From IMG/VR virus record IMGVR_UViG_3300040771_000047, positions 1 through 64,000 of that record: 64,000 nt of DNA. The stretch is one strand, 5' to 3'. The DNA comes from a virus. The notes under the pieces are model-generated. The model worked only from the letters and a program-made list of their open reading frames with translations, was not told where the DNA came from and searched no databases. Numbering within the stretch: the stretch's first letter is position 1; the number at the start of each line of letters is the position of its first letter. This document shows positions 19,342 through 26,289 of the stretch, one piece after another. Made by a program: the position numbers and the translations under genes.

Positions 19342-19560
19342 TTATAATATATACATTTGTCCTGCAACACTATGTTTTACTTCTTCCCATTCCCACTCTT
19401 CTAATTTTCTAGGTACAAATAAAATATCTATGCTCATTCCTCTAACTCTTTCTAAGTTTTCTAAATCATCCATAGTAAGAATAACTATAGTATGAAATTC
19501 TCCTCTTAAGTGTTTACTAGTAACTTTAGTTGTTCTTGGATTATGTTCTATTAGTGTCAT
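19342..19560 (-). CDS. Small protein upstream of TerL, unknown
   Basis: 72 residues, mostly alpha/beta, with SIDILFVPRKLEEWEWEEVK in the middle. Not recognised. It is packed between the 189-residue gene and TerL with gaps of two or three bases, so it is part of the same operon. A packaging or head role is inferred from position only. Confidence 0.5.
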   Translation of the reverse strand: MTLIEHNPRTTKVTSKHLRGEFHTIVILTMDDLENLERVRGMSIDILFVPRKLEEWEWEEVKHSVAGQMYIL

Positions 19561-19562
19561 AT

Positions 19563-20132
19563 TTACAATGTATCAGGATTAGCAAAAACACTTACAGTTT
19601 TTTGTCCTTTAACTTTTACACTCTCAAATATCTCATTGTTTACTTTCTCTTCAAGTAAAGTAAGATTTTGTAGTACTCTCTCAGTATCATTCAAAGCAGA
19701 TGTAATATCTTTAGGTTTAAGTAAAGGATTACCTGTCTTGATATTTACTGCATCTAAGTCAAATGTATTAAAGAAATTCTGCAGCCTAAGAGCTGCTTTT
19801 TTAACTGACATATAGTAGTTATAAGTAGCAGAAGCATTGGCTTGAAAATCTTGAAGCACAGCAATTCCTTTAAGTACCAACTCGTCAGGCACATAGTTAT
19901 CATGTTTCATAATGTCCACATTAAGCCTTTGTCTTCTTTCATCTTCAGGGTATCCTTTATAAGGATTTGTCTTATTAACAGATACCATAAACTCAATATA
20001 AGTAAACTCCTCCATAGCAACGAATTTACCTGGATTGACATCTCTTTCCCATATTTCAGTAAAAGGAGACATGAGAAGAGTTTCTATATTAGGTTTAACT
20101 ATTTTGTTTTCTAATGTGAATAATAGACTCAT
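19563..20132 (-). CDS. Conserved-looking protein upstream of TerL, unknown
   Basis: 189 residues. The N-terminal half carries a motif of the kind ERDVNPGKFVAMEEFTYIEF, and the C-terminal half is a long helical region with a coiled-coil character. A small terminase subunit or head protein is possible from its place immediately before TerL, but no DNA-binding motif is visible. Confidence 0.5.
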   Translation of the reverse strand: MSLLFTLENKIVKPNIETLLMSPFTEIWERDVNPGKFVAMEEFTYIEFMVSVNKTNPYKGYPEDERRQRLNVDIMKHDNYVPDELVLKGIAVLQDFQANASATYNYYMSVKKAALRLQNFFNTFDLDAVNIKTGNPLLKPKDITSALNDTERVLQNLTLLEEKVNNEIFESVKVKGQKTVSVFANPDTL

Positions 20133-20136
20133 AAAT

Positions 20137-20712
20137 TTAAGCTTTAAAGATTGCTACACTTCTATTTAACCAACCTTTAATGAATTTCTTCATCTTAATG
20201 TTAGCTCTTACTATGTTGTTATAAGTAGTGTTTCTAGCATTGTACAAACACTCTTCAGTAACAAACTTCATCTTTTCCCTAGTCATAGGTCCAATTAATC
20301 CATCTTGAGGTACTCCGGCACAACCTTGCATAAGCTTTATTGCCCTCATATTCCCCATATTGTAAGCAATATCAAAATACATAAGACGAGATTCAACAGG
20401 CAGTATAAAAGCATTAATAGCCCTGTAGTACTTTGTGTAAGCAAGAGCTGCAGCTTCTTCATAAGTTGTATCTTTAAAGTCATCAAAGTTTTTAAACATT
20501 CCACTATTATGATTATAAGCTATACCCCATAAAGTCCAGCCACCAGTGTCTCCAGCTACATTATGTAATTGACCACCTTTACTAATATCTCTTACACCTT
20601 CCCATACTAAGGTCTTGTTAAAGATTTCTTTTTTAAATAATTCAAATTCCTTTGCTACTGTAGAATTAACTTTTGCCAATCTTACATAGTCTTCTATCAT
20701 TACTTTTCCCAT
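20137..20712 (-). CDS. Endolysin: GH108-type N-acetylmuramidase
   Basis: 191 residues. The N-terminal domain resembles glycoside hydrolase family 108, with the likely catalytic glutamate E38 in VWEGVRDI, then GDTGGWTLWGIAYN (55-66). The C-terminal half, from about 115, resembles the peptidoglycan-binding domain that accompanies this family (AYNMGNMRAIKLMQGCAGVPQDG-type start). It would cleave the glycan chains of host peptidoglycan at lysis. There is no signal peptide, so it needs a holin. The holin-like gene is at 1520-1750. Confidence 0.75.
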   Translation of the reverse strand: MGKVMIEDYVRLAKVNSTVAKEFELFKKEIFNKTLVWEGVRDISKGGQLHNVAGDTGGWTLWGIAYNHNSGMFKNFDDFKDTTYEEAAALAYTKYYRAINAFILPVESRLMYFDIAYNMGNMRAIKLMQGCAGVPQDGLIGPMTREKMKFVTEECLYNARNTTYNNIVRANIKMKKFIKGWLNRSVAIFKA

Positions 20713-20715
20713 AAT

Positions 20716-20937
20716 TTAAAAATTTTTAATTCTTTCTTTTAGTATTTTAAAATAACTAATCATAATGTACCTCTGATGTCTAAGTCTTTCACTTTCATTT
20801 ATTTCTAGCCCTTTAAAAATAGGACTTGAATTTATAAAAGTATTTAAAGCATCAACTTTAATACCTAACTCATTTGCTTCCTCAATAACTCTTTGTTGGT
20901 GAGGTAACTCACTTGTAATTTCAATTTTATATTCCAT
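20716..20937 (-). CDS. crAss001_48-related small protein
   Basis: 73 residues. The pattern of a start LPHQQRVIEE, a middle LNTFINSSPIFKGL and a C-terminal helix LRHQRYIMISYFKILKERI matches a widespread phage family that I know as crAss001_48-related. Function is unknown. It sits three bases ahead of the muramidase gene. Confidence 0.55.
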   Translation of the reverse strand: MEYKIEITSELPHQQRVIEEANELGIKVDALNTFINSSPIFKGLEINESERLRHQRYIMISYFKILKERIKNF

Positions 20938-20938
20938 A

Positions 20939-21151
20939 CTACTTTCTTTTATTTTTCTTAGGTATTAAATGTGACATAGGATTTCTATGTTTCTTTTTAT
21001 CTGTATCTTGTTTCTTATCTGGACCCTCAACATAAGATTGTTCATCTTCTTCAACTTTACCGAAAAAAGCTTGTCTCTCTAACTCTCTCATAAAATTTCT
21101 TTCTTCTCCATCAAGAAAAGATTGGTCAGCAAGTATATTATTCTTTTGCAT
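20939..21151 (-). CDS. Small charged protein, unknown
   Basis: 70 residues, very rich in Lys, Glu, Asp and Gln, ending in a basic tail (HLIPKKNKRK). Probably disordered. It is one base away from both neighbours, so it is co-transcribed with the muramidase cluster. Confidence 0.45.
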   Translation of the reverse strand: MQKNNILADQSFLDGEERNFMRELERQAFFGKVEEDEQSYVEGPDKKQDTDKKKHRNPMSHLIPKKNKRK

Positions 21152-21152
21152 A

Positions 21153-21455
21153 CTATCTAGTTTTAATTCCTTCTATTGTTAATATATCTTTACTACCATC
21201 TTTGTAAGTAATATCAATAGTTTTAAAAACTCTTTGGTTACCTTGAATGTGATTAGGAATTTCTCCTGCATCAAACCTTACTTTAAGTAGTCTAGTATTA
21301 GGGTCATACTTTACTTTAGTACATCCACAACTGGCTCTTACCTCTGTTACTTCAGGTATTCTAATTGTACCTTGAAATTCAAAATCCCTAGAACCATTTC
21401 TTTTAATTGTCCCAAAGTCTACTTTTTTACTCTGCCAATAGTCTGTCATAATCAT
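21153..21455 (-). CDS. DUF1573-like Ig-fold protein
   Basis: 100 residues. The core RASCGCTKVKYDPNTRLLKV (C43 and C45) followed by GEIPNHIQGNQRV and a beta-strand pair matches the DUF1573 domain, an Ig-like fold common in Bacteroidota. In host proteins it is usually secreted, but here no signal peptide is present. The start overlaps the previous gene by 29 bases. A virion or assembly role is possible. The domain is also an indirect pointer to the host phylum. Confidence 0.6.
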   Translation of the reverse strand: MIMTDYWQSKKVDFGTIKRNGSRDFEFQGTIRIPEVTEVRASCGCTKVKYDPNTRLLKVRFDAGEIPNHIQGNQRVFKTIDITYKDGSKDILTIEGIKTR

Positions 21456-21747
21456 TAATTTTTAAATTGATTTGAAATATTTTCCACTCTTTTTTATTCA
21501 TCATTTTAGGGTAACACTCCCCAACACAAGCTTTATTTGCCATTTGTAATGCAGTAGTATCACAACCACATTTGATACAACTTCCTTCAAGATAACAATC
21601 TAAGTTCATTACAGAGATTCTCCATTGTATCTGTTCAAAGATATGGTTTCTTATTAAGAACTGAAGCTTTACGTTATAAAAAAGTTTATACCTGTATTTC
21701 CCTATTATGTAAGCAAGCACATCATTGGGAGTTCTTTTGTGTTTCAT
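21427..21747 (-). CDS. Cysteine-rich small protein, unknown
   Basis: 106 residues. The middle holds a cysteine cluster (DCYLEGSCIKCGCDTTALQM and then CVGECYPK), probably a zinc site. The N-terminal third is basic and helical. It overlaps both neighbours by a few to tens of bases, a sign of coupled translation. Confidence 0.5.
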   Translation of the reverse strand: MKHKRTPNDVLAYIIGKYRYKLFYNVKLQFLIRNHIFEQIQWRISVMNLDCYLEGSCIKCGCDTTALQMANKACVGECYPKMMNKKEWKIFQINLKINDYDRLLAE

Positions 21748-22034
21748 CTTTCTTTAGGTTTTACTGTATATGTTTTACCCCCCATAGTATTGTCCACAGC
21801 TTCCCATTCAGGGTTTACCTCAACTTGACGGCCTGAGTACTCTACAGAGAATTGTTCTTCTATAAAACCTATATCTTTATAGTAGTATTTGAGAAAATCT
21901 TTATTAGTAAGGTATTGCCCTTCTTTAAATACCGGCATGTCAACATAACCATTGTTACAACAAGTTTGGATGTGCATTACCATTCCATTAGAATTATGAC
22001 AACTACAAGTACATCTAATTTTATATGTCTCCAT
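21744..22034 (-). CDS. Small cysteine-rich protein, unknown
   Basis: 96 residues. The N-terminus has CTCSCHNSNGM and QTCCNNG, a likely zinc-knuckle, followed by an acidic beta-rich tail. Not recognised. It overlaps the next gene by four bases. Confidence 0.5.
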   Translation of the reverse strand: METYKIRCTCSCHNSNGMVMHIQTCCNNGYVDMPVFKEGQYLTNKDFLKYYYKDIGFIEEQFSVEYSGRQVEVNPEWEAVDNTMGGKTYTVKPKER

Positions 22035-22335
22035 GTTTTTTTAAGTATTTATCAATTATTGCTTTCTTTTCAAAGTAAGTTTTAGCGGACAGAGTTAAAC
22101 TCTTGAATTGTTCTTCCATTCTAATAAGCACAAACTTTATCCTATTAGGATAAGTAAGAAATGTACCAAAAAACTTAAGCCTTATAGTCTTTAATTCCCC
22201 ACTTTCCATTTCTTTTCTTACAAATAAGAAAGGAGTATTACAACATAGTTTCATATCCTCTAAACTAATACCAGGATATAAATGCTTGTTAAGTTCATAA
22301 AACTCTTCTACTAATTCTTGATTACTTATTATCAT
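22021..22335 (-). CDS. Small protein, unknown
   Basis: 104 residues, helical at both ends with a basic middle (RIKFVLIRMEEQFKSLTLSAK). It overlaps its neighbours by 14 bases on each side. Not recognised. Confidence 0.5.
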   Translation of the reverse strand: MIISNQELVEEFYELNKHLYPGISLEDMKLCCNTPFLFVRKEMESGELKTIRLKFFGTFLTYPNRIKFVLIRMEEQFKSLTLSAKTYFEKKAIIDKYLKKHGDI

Positions 22336-22534
22336 TTATAAATTGTTTTATATCTAATTTATTTGCATCTACTATCTTTATATCTTGTTTAGTTTCCCCT
22401 AATAAATAAGGCTTATCCCCATTTTTACTAGAGTCATAAAGGAGTATTCCTTTTTCTACAGCAAAAGTAATAAGATTTTCTAAAGTTGTATCACTACCAA
22501 AATCAGGTGTAGATGTTATGTCGTATATTATCAT
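22322..22534 (-). CDS. Small protein, unknown
   Basis: 70 residues, acidic N-terminus with YDITSTPDFGSDTTLENLIT and a Lys-rich C-terminus. Overlaps neighbours at both ends. Not recognised. Confidence 0.45.
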   Translation of the reverse strand: MIIYDITSTPDFGSDTTLENLITFAVEKGILLYDSSKNGDKPYLLGETKQDIKIVDANKLDIKQFINDNK

Positions 22535-22881
22535 TTCTTTATGATTTTAAATTGATAAAATTGTTGATTTTCTTCAGGAAATAGATAAGTGAGTATACTA
22601 AGATTACCATCTAGGTTTTCTTTAATGGCCCCCTTATTCTTAAGGTTAGTCAAGTGATTAGATAAGCCACCATCAGACATCTTAAGACCTGTCTTAACTT
22701 CTTTTCTAAAGGTAGTTCCGAATCTATCTTTCTGTGCTAACTCACCCTTTAAAGCCATAAAAGCAGCCAATACTTCAACTTCTTTAGGAGTTAAATTTAC
22801 TGGTAAAAAGGGATTAATAATATTTAAATGTGATATGTTATAATCAATTTCACTCAAATCTTCTATAGCTCTTTGTATCAT
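22531..22881 (-). CDS. Winged-helix DNA-binding protein
   Basis: 116 residues with a likely winged helix-turn-helix: LTPKEVEVLAAFMAL (about 31-45), then GLKMSDGGLSNHLTNLKNKGAI with a recognition helix around residues 72-88, and a short wing. The layout recalls MarR- and LuxR-like regulators. It could control late transcription or mark DNA for packaging. The gene shares bases with both neighbours. Confidence 0.6.
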   Translation of the reverse strand: MIQRAIEDLSEIDYNISHLNIINPFLPVNLTPKEVEVLAAFMALKGELAQKDRFGTTFRKEVKTGLKMSDGGLSNHLTNLKNKGAIKENLDGNLSILTYLFPEENQQFYQFKIIKK

Positions 22882-23144
22882 TATATCTTTTTTAAAGGTT
22901 GAACATTACCTAGAGCATCTATAACGTATCTTCCCTCAAAAGGATACTTTAGTTTAGCTACTTCTATATCAGCTTGCTTATCATCTTCAGTGTAGTCTCT
23001 ACCTTCTGCCCTAGCTTGCTTTTTCATTTCACACCAATAGTCAGTAAGTAACTCTCTCCTACCCTTATAAGTATTCCCAGAAGGTTCTGCAAAATTATCA
23101 CTAGTGTTTACTGGCATTACTATTTTTTCATTACTCTCTTCCAT
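22881..23144 (-). CDS. Small protein, unknown
   Basis: 87 residues, acidic N-terminus and a charged middle (RRELLTDYWCEMKKQARAEG) followed by YVIDALGNVQP. Not recognised. It overlaps the next gene's stop and the previous gene's start. Confidence 0.45.
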   Translation of the reverse strand: MEESNEKIVMPVNTSDNFAEPSGNTYKGRRELLTDYWCEMKKQARAEGRDYTEDDKQADIEVAKLKYPFEGRYVIDALGNVQPLKKI

Positions 23145-23307
23145 TTTTTAATTTTTTAACAATTACTATTTCTTTTTCTTTAACTTGACCAAGTATACCT
23201 TTACCTGGATTCTCTTTAATCTCAACAGCTTTTACGGCTTCAATAAACTCTTCCATACTAGAGAACCTTGCACTATGTTTTTTATTACTATGGTGGAAAT
23301 TTTTCAT
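23131..23307 (-). CDS. Basic small protein (58 residues), unknown
   Basis: An intact frame from ATG at 23307 to TAA at 23131 encodes MKNFHHSNKKHSARFSSMEE, then a helix and an IVIVKKLKNGRE end. It overlaps the start of the following gene by 14 bases, the same tight packing seen in the whole cluster. A TAACTTTG promoter element sits 24 bases before its start, so it probably heads this transcription unit. Confidence 0.55.
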   Translation of the reverse strand: MKNFHHSNKKHSARFSSMEEFIEAVKAVEIKENPGKGILGQVKEKEIVIVKKLKNGRE

Positions 23308-23330
23308 ATACCTTAAAGATTAATCTGAAG

Positions 23331-23338
23331 CAAAGTTA
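23331..23338 (-). promoter_or_regulatory. Bacteroidota-type -7 element (TAACTTTG)
   Basis: Minus-strand TAACTTTG, 24 bases upstream of the start at 23307, placing a start site about 17 bases from the codon. It lies directly after a terminator of the previous gene. The -33 TTTG is not clear. Probably the main entry to the minus-strand block. Confidence 0.5.
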
Positions 23339-23388
23339 AGAATAATATTTAAAGAAAAGCTATTATGAAAAATAAAATTTTATCTACA

Positions 23389-23426
23389 AAAGAAAACCCT
23401 AGACTACTGGCGAGATAGCTAGGGTT
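23389..23426 (-). terminator. Terminator after the 23463-23825 gene
   Basis: Minus-strand hairpin of eight bases (AACCCTAG against CTAGGGTT) followed by TTCTTTTG. It separates the 120-residue gene from the 58-residue gene and the long operon behind it. Confidence 0.7.
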
Positions 23427-23462
23427 ATACAATAAGACATTTTGTATGTGAGAACTACAAAG

Positions 23463-23825
23463 TTACTCTTTTTTATTTACATCATCCTTTTTAGGAAAAC
23501 CTTTTTTAGATGTTTTAACTTCCACAGGTTCTACTACATTAATATTATCTGTTGCTATCTTATCTTTAGGTTCATCTTTTACAATAACCTCATCAAAATC
23601 TTTTTCAAACTTTTCCTTCTTATACACAAAATTTTCACCATTTTCTACAGTTACGTAGTCAGTTTCTTTTAATCTCCAGTACCCTTTCTCAGAAGAACCT
23701 GGGAACTTAGCTAAGTAAACATTGCCTTCTTCTTGAAGTAAATCCTTCTTTGCTACTAAACCTTTCAATACATTAATATCTCCTAGATACTGTACTGCTT
23801 GCACAATCTTTACATAATTCTTCAT
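23463..23825 (-). CDS. Lys/Glu-rich small protein, unknown
   Basis: 120 residues. The N-terminal half is folded-looking (MKNYVKIVQAVQYLGDINV, GNVYLAKFPGSSEKGYWRL), and the C-terminal half is charged and repetitive. It is the first minus-strand gene beside the divergent region, with its own promoter element and terminator. Not recognised. Confidence 0.5.
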   Translation of the reverse strand: MKNYVKIVQAVQYLGDINVLKGLVAKKDLLQEEGNVYLAKFPGSSEKGYWRLKETDYVTVENGENFVYKKEKFEKDFDEVIVKDEPKDKIATDNINVVEPVEVKTSKKGFPKKDDVNKKE

Positions 23826-23858
23826 AGCTTATCTTTTTAAATTTAACATGTTAGGTAA

Positions 23859-23866
23859 CAAAGATA
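23859..23866 (-). promoter_or_regulatory. Bacteroidota-type -7 element (TATCTTTG)
   Basis: Minus-strand TATCTTTG about 34 bases before the start at 23825. No clear -33 box. It would fire leftward, away from the plus-strand repeat motif at 23947. Confidence 0.35.
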
Positions 23867-23946
23867 TAGTAATGAAGTTTAGTGTAAAAATTATTTTGGA
23901 AAAATTTTTTGGTAGAAATTTATTGAGAGTGTAGACTACCTTGAGA

Positions 23947-23963
23947 CAAAACCCTCACCTATT
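23947..23963 (+). promoter_or_regulatory. Early-region repeat motif, copy 1
   Basis: CAAAACCCTCACCTATT. First of seven copies in the window, all on the plus strand. No clear gene start follows within 150 bases. It may launch an RNA or be a distal start for the region. See the findings for the consensus. Confidence 0.5.
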
Positions 23964-24144
23964 CTGAGCAAGTATAAGTCCCCTCCCATGCTTACATGGA
24001 AAGCTTATTTCTTGGCGTAATATATATTATGTATATCTTACTTGATGTTACAACTAGTACTTGTTACAGTTGACCTGTTGATACTTAGGACACTTGATTG
24101 TTGTACCTATCATCTTCATGTTCAACTGTACTGCTTGTTGTACT

Positions 24145-24161
24145 CAGAACCTTCACTCATT
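24145..24161 (+). promoter_or_regulatory. Early-region repeat motif, copy 2
   Basis: CAGAACCTTCACTCATT, a variant copy ending about 50 bases before the start at 24212. Confidence 0.5.
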
Positions 24162-24211
24162 GTTACATATCATAATGATATGTACTACTAACTAATTTAA
24201 TACCTATTGTT

Positions 24212-24331
24212 ATGTTCACACTTATCACATTCGTTGGTCAAAAGCATAAAAGACCATTGCTTATTGCATGCCTTACAGTATACATGGATTTTGTATTCGC
24301 TGCCCTTGTGTTAGTGGTTATACGCCACTAA
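24212..24331 (+). CDS. Small membrane protein (39 residues), unknown
   Basis: Starts MFTLITFVGQKHKRPLLIAC and continues into a hydrophobic segment near the end (FVFAALVLVVI). The leader AATACCTATTGTT before the ATG is nearly identical to the leader of the next gene at 24374, which supports this as a real start. It is preceded by repeat motif copy 2. The gene ends one base before repeat motif copy 3. Confidence 0.45.
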   Translation: MFTLITFVGQKHKRPLLIACLTVYMDFVFAALVLVVIRH

Positions 24332-24348
24332 CAAAACCTTCACTCATT
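24332..24348 (+). promoter_or_regulatory. Early-region repeat motif, copy 3
   Basis: CAAAACCTTCACTCATT, ending 25 bases before the start at 24374. Close spacing fits a promoter with a short leader. Confidence 0.6.
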
Positions 24349-24373
24349 AATACTAACCTTAATACCTATTATC

Positions 24374-24604
24374 ATGTTAAAGAACATCATTATCATCTTG
24401 TCTGTTATCCTAAACCTTGTGTTTATACCTGCATTCATTGTAGACTATACTGCACAAGAAGAAGAAGAAAATCCTATTCAATACTCATTCGTATGGAATG
24501 ATGATGAAGAGTCAATACCTCAAGAAGGTAGCTCTGTCATCATTGAAGAGATTAGTAGTGACACTATATGGTTAACTACCGTAGAAGCTTCACGTACACA
24601 ATAA
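24374..24604 (+). CDS. Small acidic membrane-anchored or secreted protein
   Basis: 76 residues. An N-terminal hydrophobic segment (LKNIIIILSVILNLVFIPAF) is followed by a very acidic tail (EEEENPIQYSFVWNDDEESI). It is either a signal anchor or a signal peptide. The motif copy 3 promoter candidate lies just upstream. Function unknown. Confidence 0.6.
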   Translation: MLKNIIIILSVILNLVFIPAFIVDYTAQEEEENPIQYSFVWNDDEESIPQEGSSVIIEEISSDTIWLTTVEASRTQ

Positions 24605-24608
24605 CCTA

Positions 24609-24640
24609 ATACCTAATGCAACTAACGTTGTATTGGGTAT
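24609..24640 (+). terminator. Hairpin after the 24374 gene
   Basis: A 14-base inverted repeat (ATACCTAATGCAAC against GTTGTATTGGGTAT with wobble pairs), five bases after the stop codon. It is not followed by a T run, so it may stabilise the mRNA end instead of terminating. Confidence 0.45.
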
Positions 24641-24661
24641 TATAACGCTGAGCTATCAGCA

Positions 24662-24678
24662 CAAAACCCTCACCTATT
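24662..24678 (+). promoter_or_regulatory. Early-region repeat motif, copy 4
   Basis: CAAAACCCTCACCTATT, 66 bases ahead of the first duplicated gene (start 24744). The leader between them folds into two alternative hairpins. Confidence 0.65.
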
Positions 24679-24708
24679 TATAGCAATGAATAATCATTGT
24701 CAACAAAA

Positions 24709-24734
24709 GCCCAGCTCGGGATTACAATAGAGCT
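24709..24734 (+). promoter_or_regulatory. Leader with two mutually exclusive hairpins, copy A
   Basis: CCC-AGCTC-GGG can fold as one hairpin, or AGCTC can instead pair with GAGCT at 24730-24734. Both share the AGCTC bases, so they exclude each other. The same arrangement is conserved in the leader of the second gene copy. This suggests control of translation or of transcript stability. Confidence 0.5.
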
Positions 24735-24743
24735 CAACATATT

Positions 24744-25010
24744 ATGTCTACTCCAAGAAACACTAACGTTACATTTCTTACGGTTACTGAATTTAAAGCT
24801 CAAATGGGTTTAGACAATGTCAAATTAGACGTTGTACGTTCTCCCTTGACAAACAAACTGTTTGTTGCTATCGGAAATTCAAACTTCAAATGCCAGCAGG
24901 ACATAGATGGTGGAAAAGAAATGAAATTCCTCATCGAAAATGCAGATTACGGTAACGCATGTCTTACCAACGTGAAGGAAACTGCAAACAACGTGTTATT
25001 CTCTTTGTAG
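24744..25010 (+). CDS. Duplicated early protein, copy A (unknown)
   Basis: 88 residues, closely similar to the 90-residue product of 25240-25512 along its whole length (for example LDNVKLDVVRSPLTNKLFVA and a shared end ACLTNVKETANNVLFSL). No known domain. Codon use is GC-richer than the neighbours, which together with a strong terminator and a repeat-motif promoter suggests high expression. The conserved cysteines in FKCQQDID and NACLTN may matter. DNA- or polymerase-binding roles are possible but not shown. Confidence 0.75.
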   Translation: MSTPRNTNVTFLTVTEFKAQMGLDNVKLDVVRSPLTNKLFVAIGNSNFKCQQDIDGGKEMKFLIENADYGNACLTNVKETANNVLFSL

Positions 25011-25070
25011 AATAGCATTGTAAAGATACACTGTAGAAATACAGTGTGTCAATACATCATAGAATATTAT

Positions 25071-25116
25071 ACCTGTTCACATTGTAGAGATACATTGTGG
25101 ATAGGTATACTTTTTT
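25071..25116 (+). terminator. Terminator of duplicated unit A
   Basis: A 16-base hairpin with a GAGA loop (ACCTGTTCACATTGTA against its complement with one mismatch) followed by TATACTTTTTT. A smaller hairpin (ACACTGT/ACAGTGT, 25028-25047) precedes it. Confidence 0.8.
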
Positions 25117-25150
25117 AAAGGCTTATTACCGTATAATGTGTAAAAGTTTA
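25117..25150 (+). repeat. Downstream repeat of unit A
   Basis: AAAGGCTTATTACCGTATAA and the following bases recur with few changes at 25573-25606, so the duplication covers gene, terminator and this spacer. It lies 12 bases before the next repeat motif and may be part of its regulation. Confidence 0.6.
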
Positions 25151-25161
25151 AAATTTAGACT

Positions 25162-25178
25162 CAAAACCCTCACTTATT
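25162..25178 (+). promoter_or_regulatory. Early-region repeat motif, copy 5
   Basis: CAAAACCCTCACTTATT, 62 bases before the second duplicated gene, almost the same spacing as copy 4. Confidence 0.65.
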
Positions 25179-25204
25179 AGGAGTATAATTAAATACTTAA
25201 AAAA

Positions 25205-25229
25205 GCCTAGCTCGGGCATATAGCAGAGC
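25205..25229 (+). promoter_or_regulatory. Leader with two mutually exclusive hairpins, copy B
   Basis: GCC at 25205-25207 can pair with GGC at 25215-25217, or GCTC at 25210-25213 can pair with GAGC at 25226-25229. The bases have drifted from copy A but both pairings are kept, which argues for selection on the structure. Confidence 0.5.
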
Positions 25230-25239
25230 CACCTATATT

Positions 25240-25512
25240 ATGACAACTTCAACTCCCAAATCAGCGAATGTAAGTTTCTTGACTATCAATGAGTTCAAAG
25301 CTAAGCTTAACTTGGACAATGTTAAAGCAGACGTGGTAAGAAGTCCGCTTACAAACAAGTTATTCCTAGCAATAGGAACCAGTAACTTCAAATGCCAACA
25401 AGACATTGACTCCACTAAGGAGATGAAAATGCTGATAGAGAATGGCGACTATGATAATGCCTGCTTAACCAATGTTAAGGAGACTAGTAACAATGTGTTA
25501 TTTAGTCTGTAA
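25240..25512 (+). CDS. Duplicated early protein, copy B (unknown)
   Basis: 90 residues, a close paralogue of the 24744-25010 product, with most changes in the first 20 residues and at the DIDSTKEMKMLIENGDYDNA segment. Both copies keep the VRSPLTNKLF and CQQDID blocks. An early function with dosage or two variants is likely. No domain is recognised. Confidence 0.75.
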   Translation: MTTSTPKSANVSFLTINEFKAKLNLDNVKADVVRSPLTNKLFLAIGTSNFKCQQDIDSTKEMKMLIENGDYDNACLTNVKETSNNVLFSL

Positions 25513-25530
25513 CACATTACCCAGGAATAA

Positions 25531-25572
25531 CGTATACATTATGTGCAAACATAGTGTATACGTATTCTTTTT
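25531..25572 (+). terminator. Terminator of duplicated unit B
   Basis: A 14-base stem (CGTATACATTATGT against ACATAGTGTATACG, one wobble) with a four-base loop, followed by TATTCTTTTT. Confidence 0.8.
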
Positions 25573-25606
25573 AATGGCTTATTAACGGATAATGCATAAA
25601 AGTTTA
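25573..25606 (+). repeat. Downstream repeat of unit B
   Basis: AATGGCTTATTAACGGATAA and following bases, the second copy of the spacer repeat at 25117. The rest of this 340-base gap holds repeat motif copy 6 and a 24-codon frame at 25700-25774 of doubtful status. Confidence 0.55.
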
Positions 25607-25644
25607 ATTAGGTTTATAGTTATTTTTATTGTAAGGCTTCCTCT

Positions 25645-25661
25645 CAAAACCCTCACTCATT
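25645..25661 (+). promoter_or_regulatory. Early-region repeat motif, copy 6
   Basis: CAAAACCCTCACTCATT followed by TGGAG. The next clear gene starts at 25855, so the leader would be long, about 190 bases. Confidence 0.6.
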
Positions 25662-25854
25662 TGGAGTATTATTATCTTGGAATATATGTCATAAAGTCAA
25701 TGAGAGTCACGGTTACAGCGTGTTCTACAACACAACACCCACTATTCAGCACATATTCCATATTACCTATTTAATAAACATTATCATAATAGCTTAAATC
25801 TAAATACCACAATAGACTACAAACTATTTACTAACCCTTAATACCTAAATACGC

Positions 25855-26271
25855 ATGAAAACATATAAAGGGTTAATTACCCAATTAGATGACAATTCCA
25901 TATTTGTCTTTGGTTCTAATACTCAAGGTAGACATGGTAAAGGTGCAGCATTAATAGCTAGACAAAAGTTTGGAGCTATTTATGGACAATCTGTAGGAAT
26001 ACAGGGTAACTCCTATGCAATATGCACTAAAGATTTAACTAAGTCAGTTCATCCTTCTGTGTCTACTAGAGACATTATAGGACAGATAACACTGTTATAC
26101 TCTTTTGCTAAGGCAATGCCAAGATTAACATTCTACGTTGCATACAGTGGACAAGGTGTAAACTTAAATGGTTACACTCCGTTAGAAATGGCTAATATGT
26201 TTGGACATAAAGATATACCAGACAATGTAATATTTGAAGAATACTTCAGTAAGATAATACCAATAATATAA
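25855..26271 (+). CDS. Macro-like phage protein (A1S_2505-type family)
   Basis: 138 residues. The start NSIFVFGSNTQGRHGKGAAL, then FGAIYGQSVGIQGNSYAI and later FYVAYSGQGVNLNGY, match a phage family that resembles macro domains, which bind or process ADP-ribose and related nucleotides. The conserved glycine-rich loop GRHGKGAA is the likely ligand site. Its early position makes a role against NAD-based host defence or in nucleotide recycling possible, but nothing shows this. The family call is from memory of the motif, not from a search. Confidence 0.6.
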   Translation: MKTYKGLITQLDDNSIFVFGSNTQGRHGKGAALIARQKFGAIYGQSVGIQGNSYAICTKDLTKSVHPSVSTRDIIGQITLLYSFAKAMPRLTFYVAYSGQGVNLNGYTPLEMANMFGHKDIPDNVIFEEYFSKIIPII

Positions 26272-26289
26272 ATCAAAATTTAGATAACC

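Larger units (their letters stand above)
23867..24211. other. Divergent intergenic region
   Basis: About 345 bases between leftward and rightward transcription. It holds two copies of the repeat motif (23947 and 24145), an eight-base palindrome-like stretch at ATATATAT, and many short T-rich and A-rich words. A 25-codon frame starting near 24118 overlaps the second motif copy and is probably not a gene. Origin-like signals such as DnaA-box iterons were not seen. Confidence 0.4.

Noticed and set aside
24268-24501. A 77-residue protein in another frame
   Set aside because: It overlaps repeat motif copy 3 and the better supported gene at 24374, and it has no recognisable sequence.
25592-25774. 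A 60-residue protein
   Set aside because: The frame runs through a repeat motif and the spacer repeat, with no matching leader. It looks like chance.
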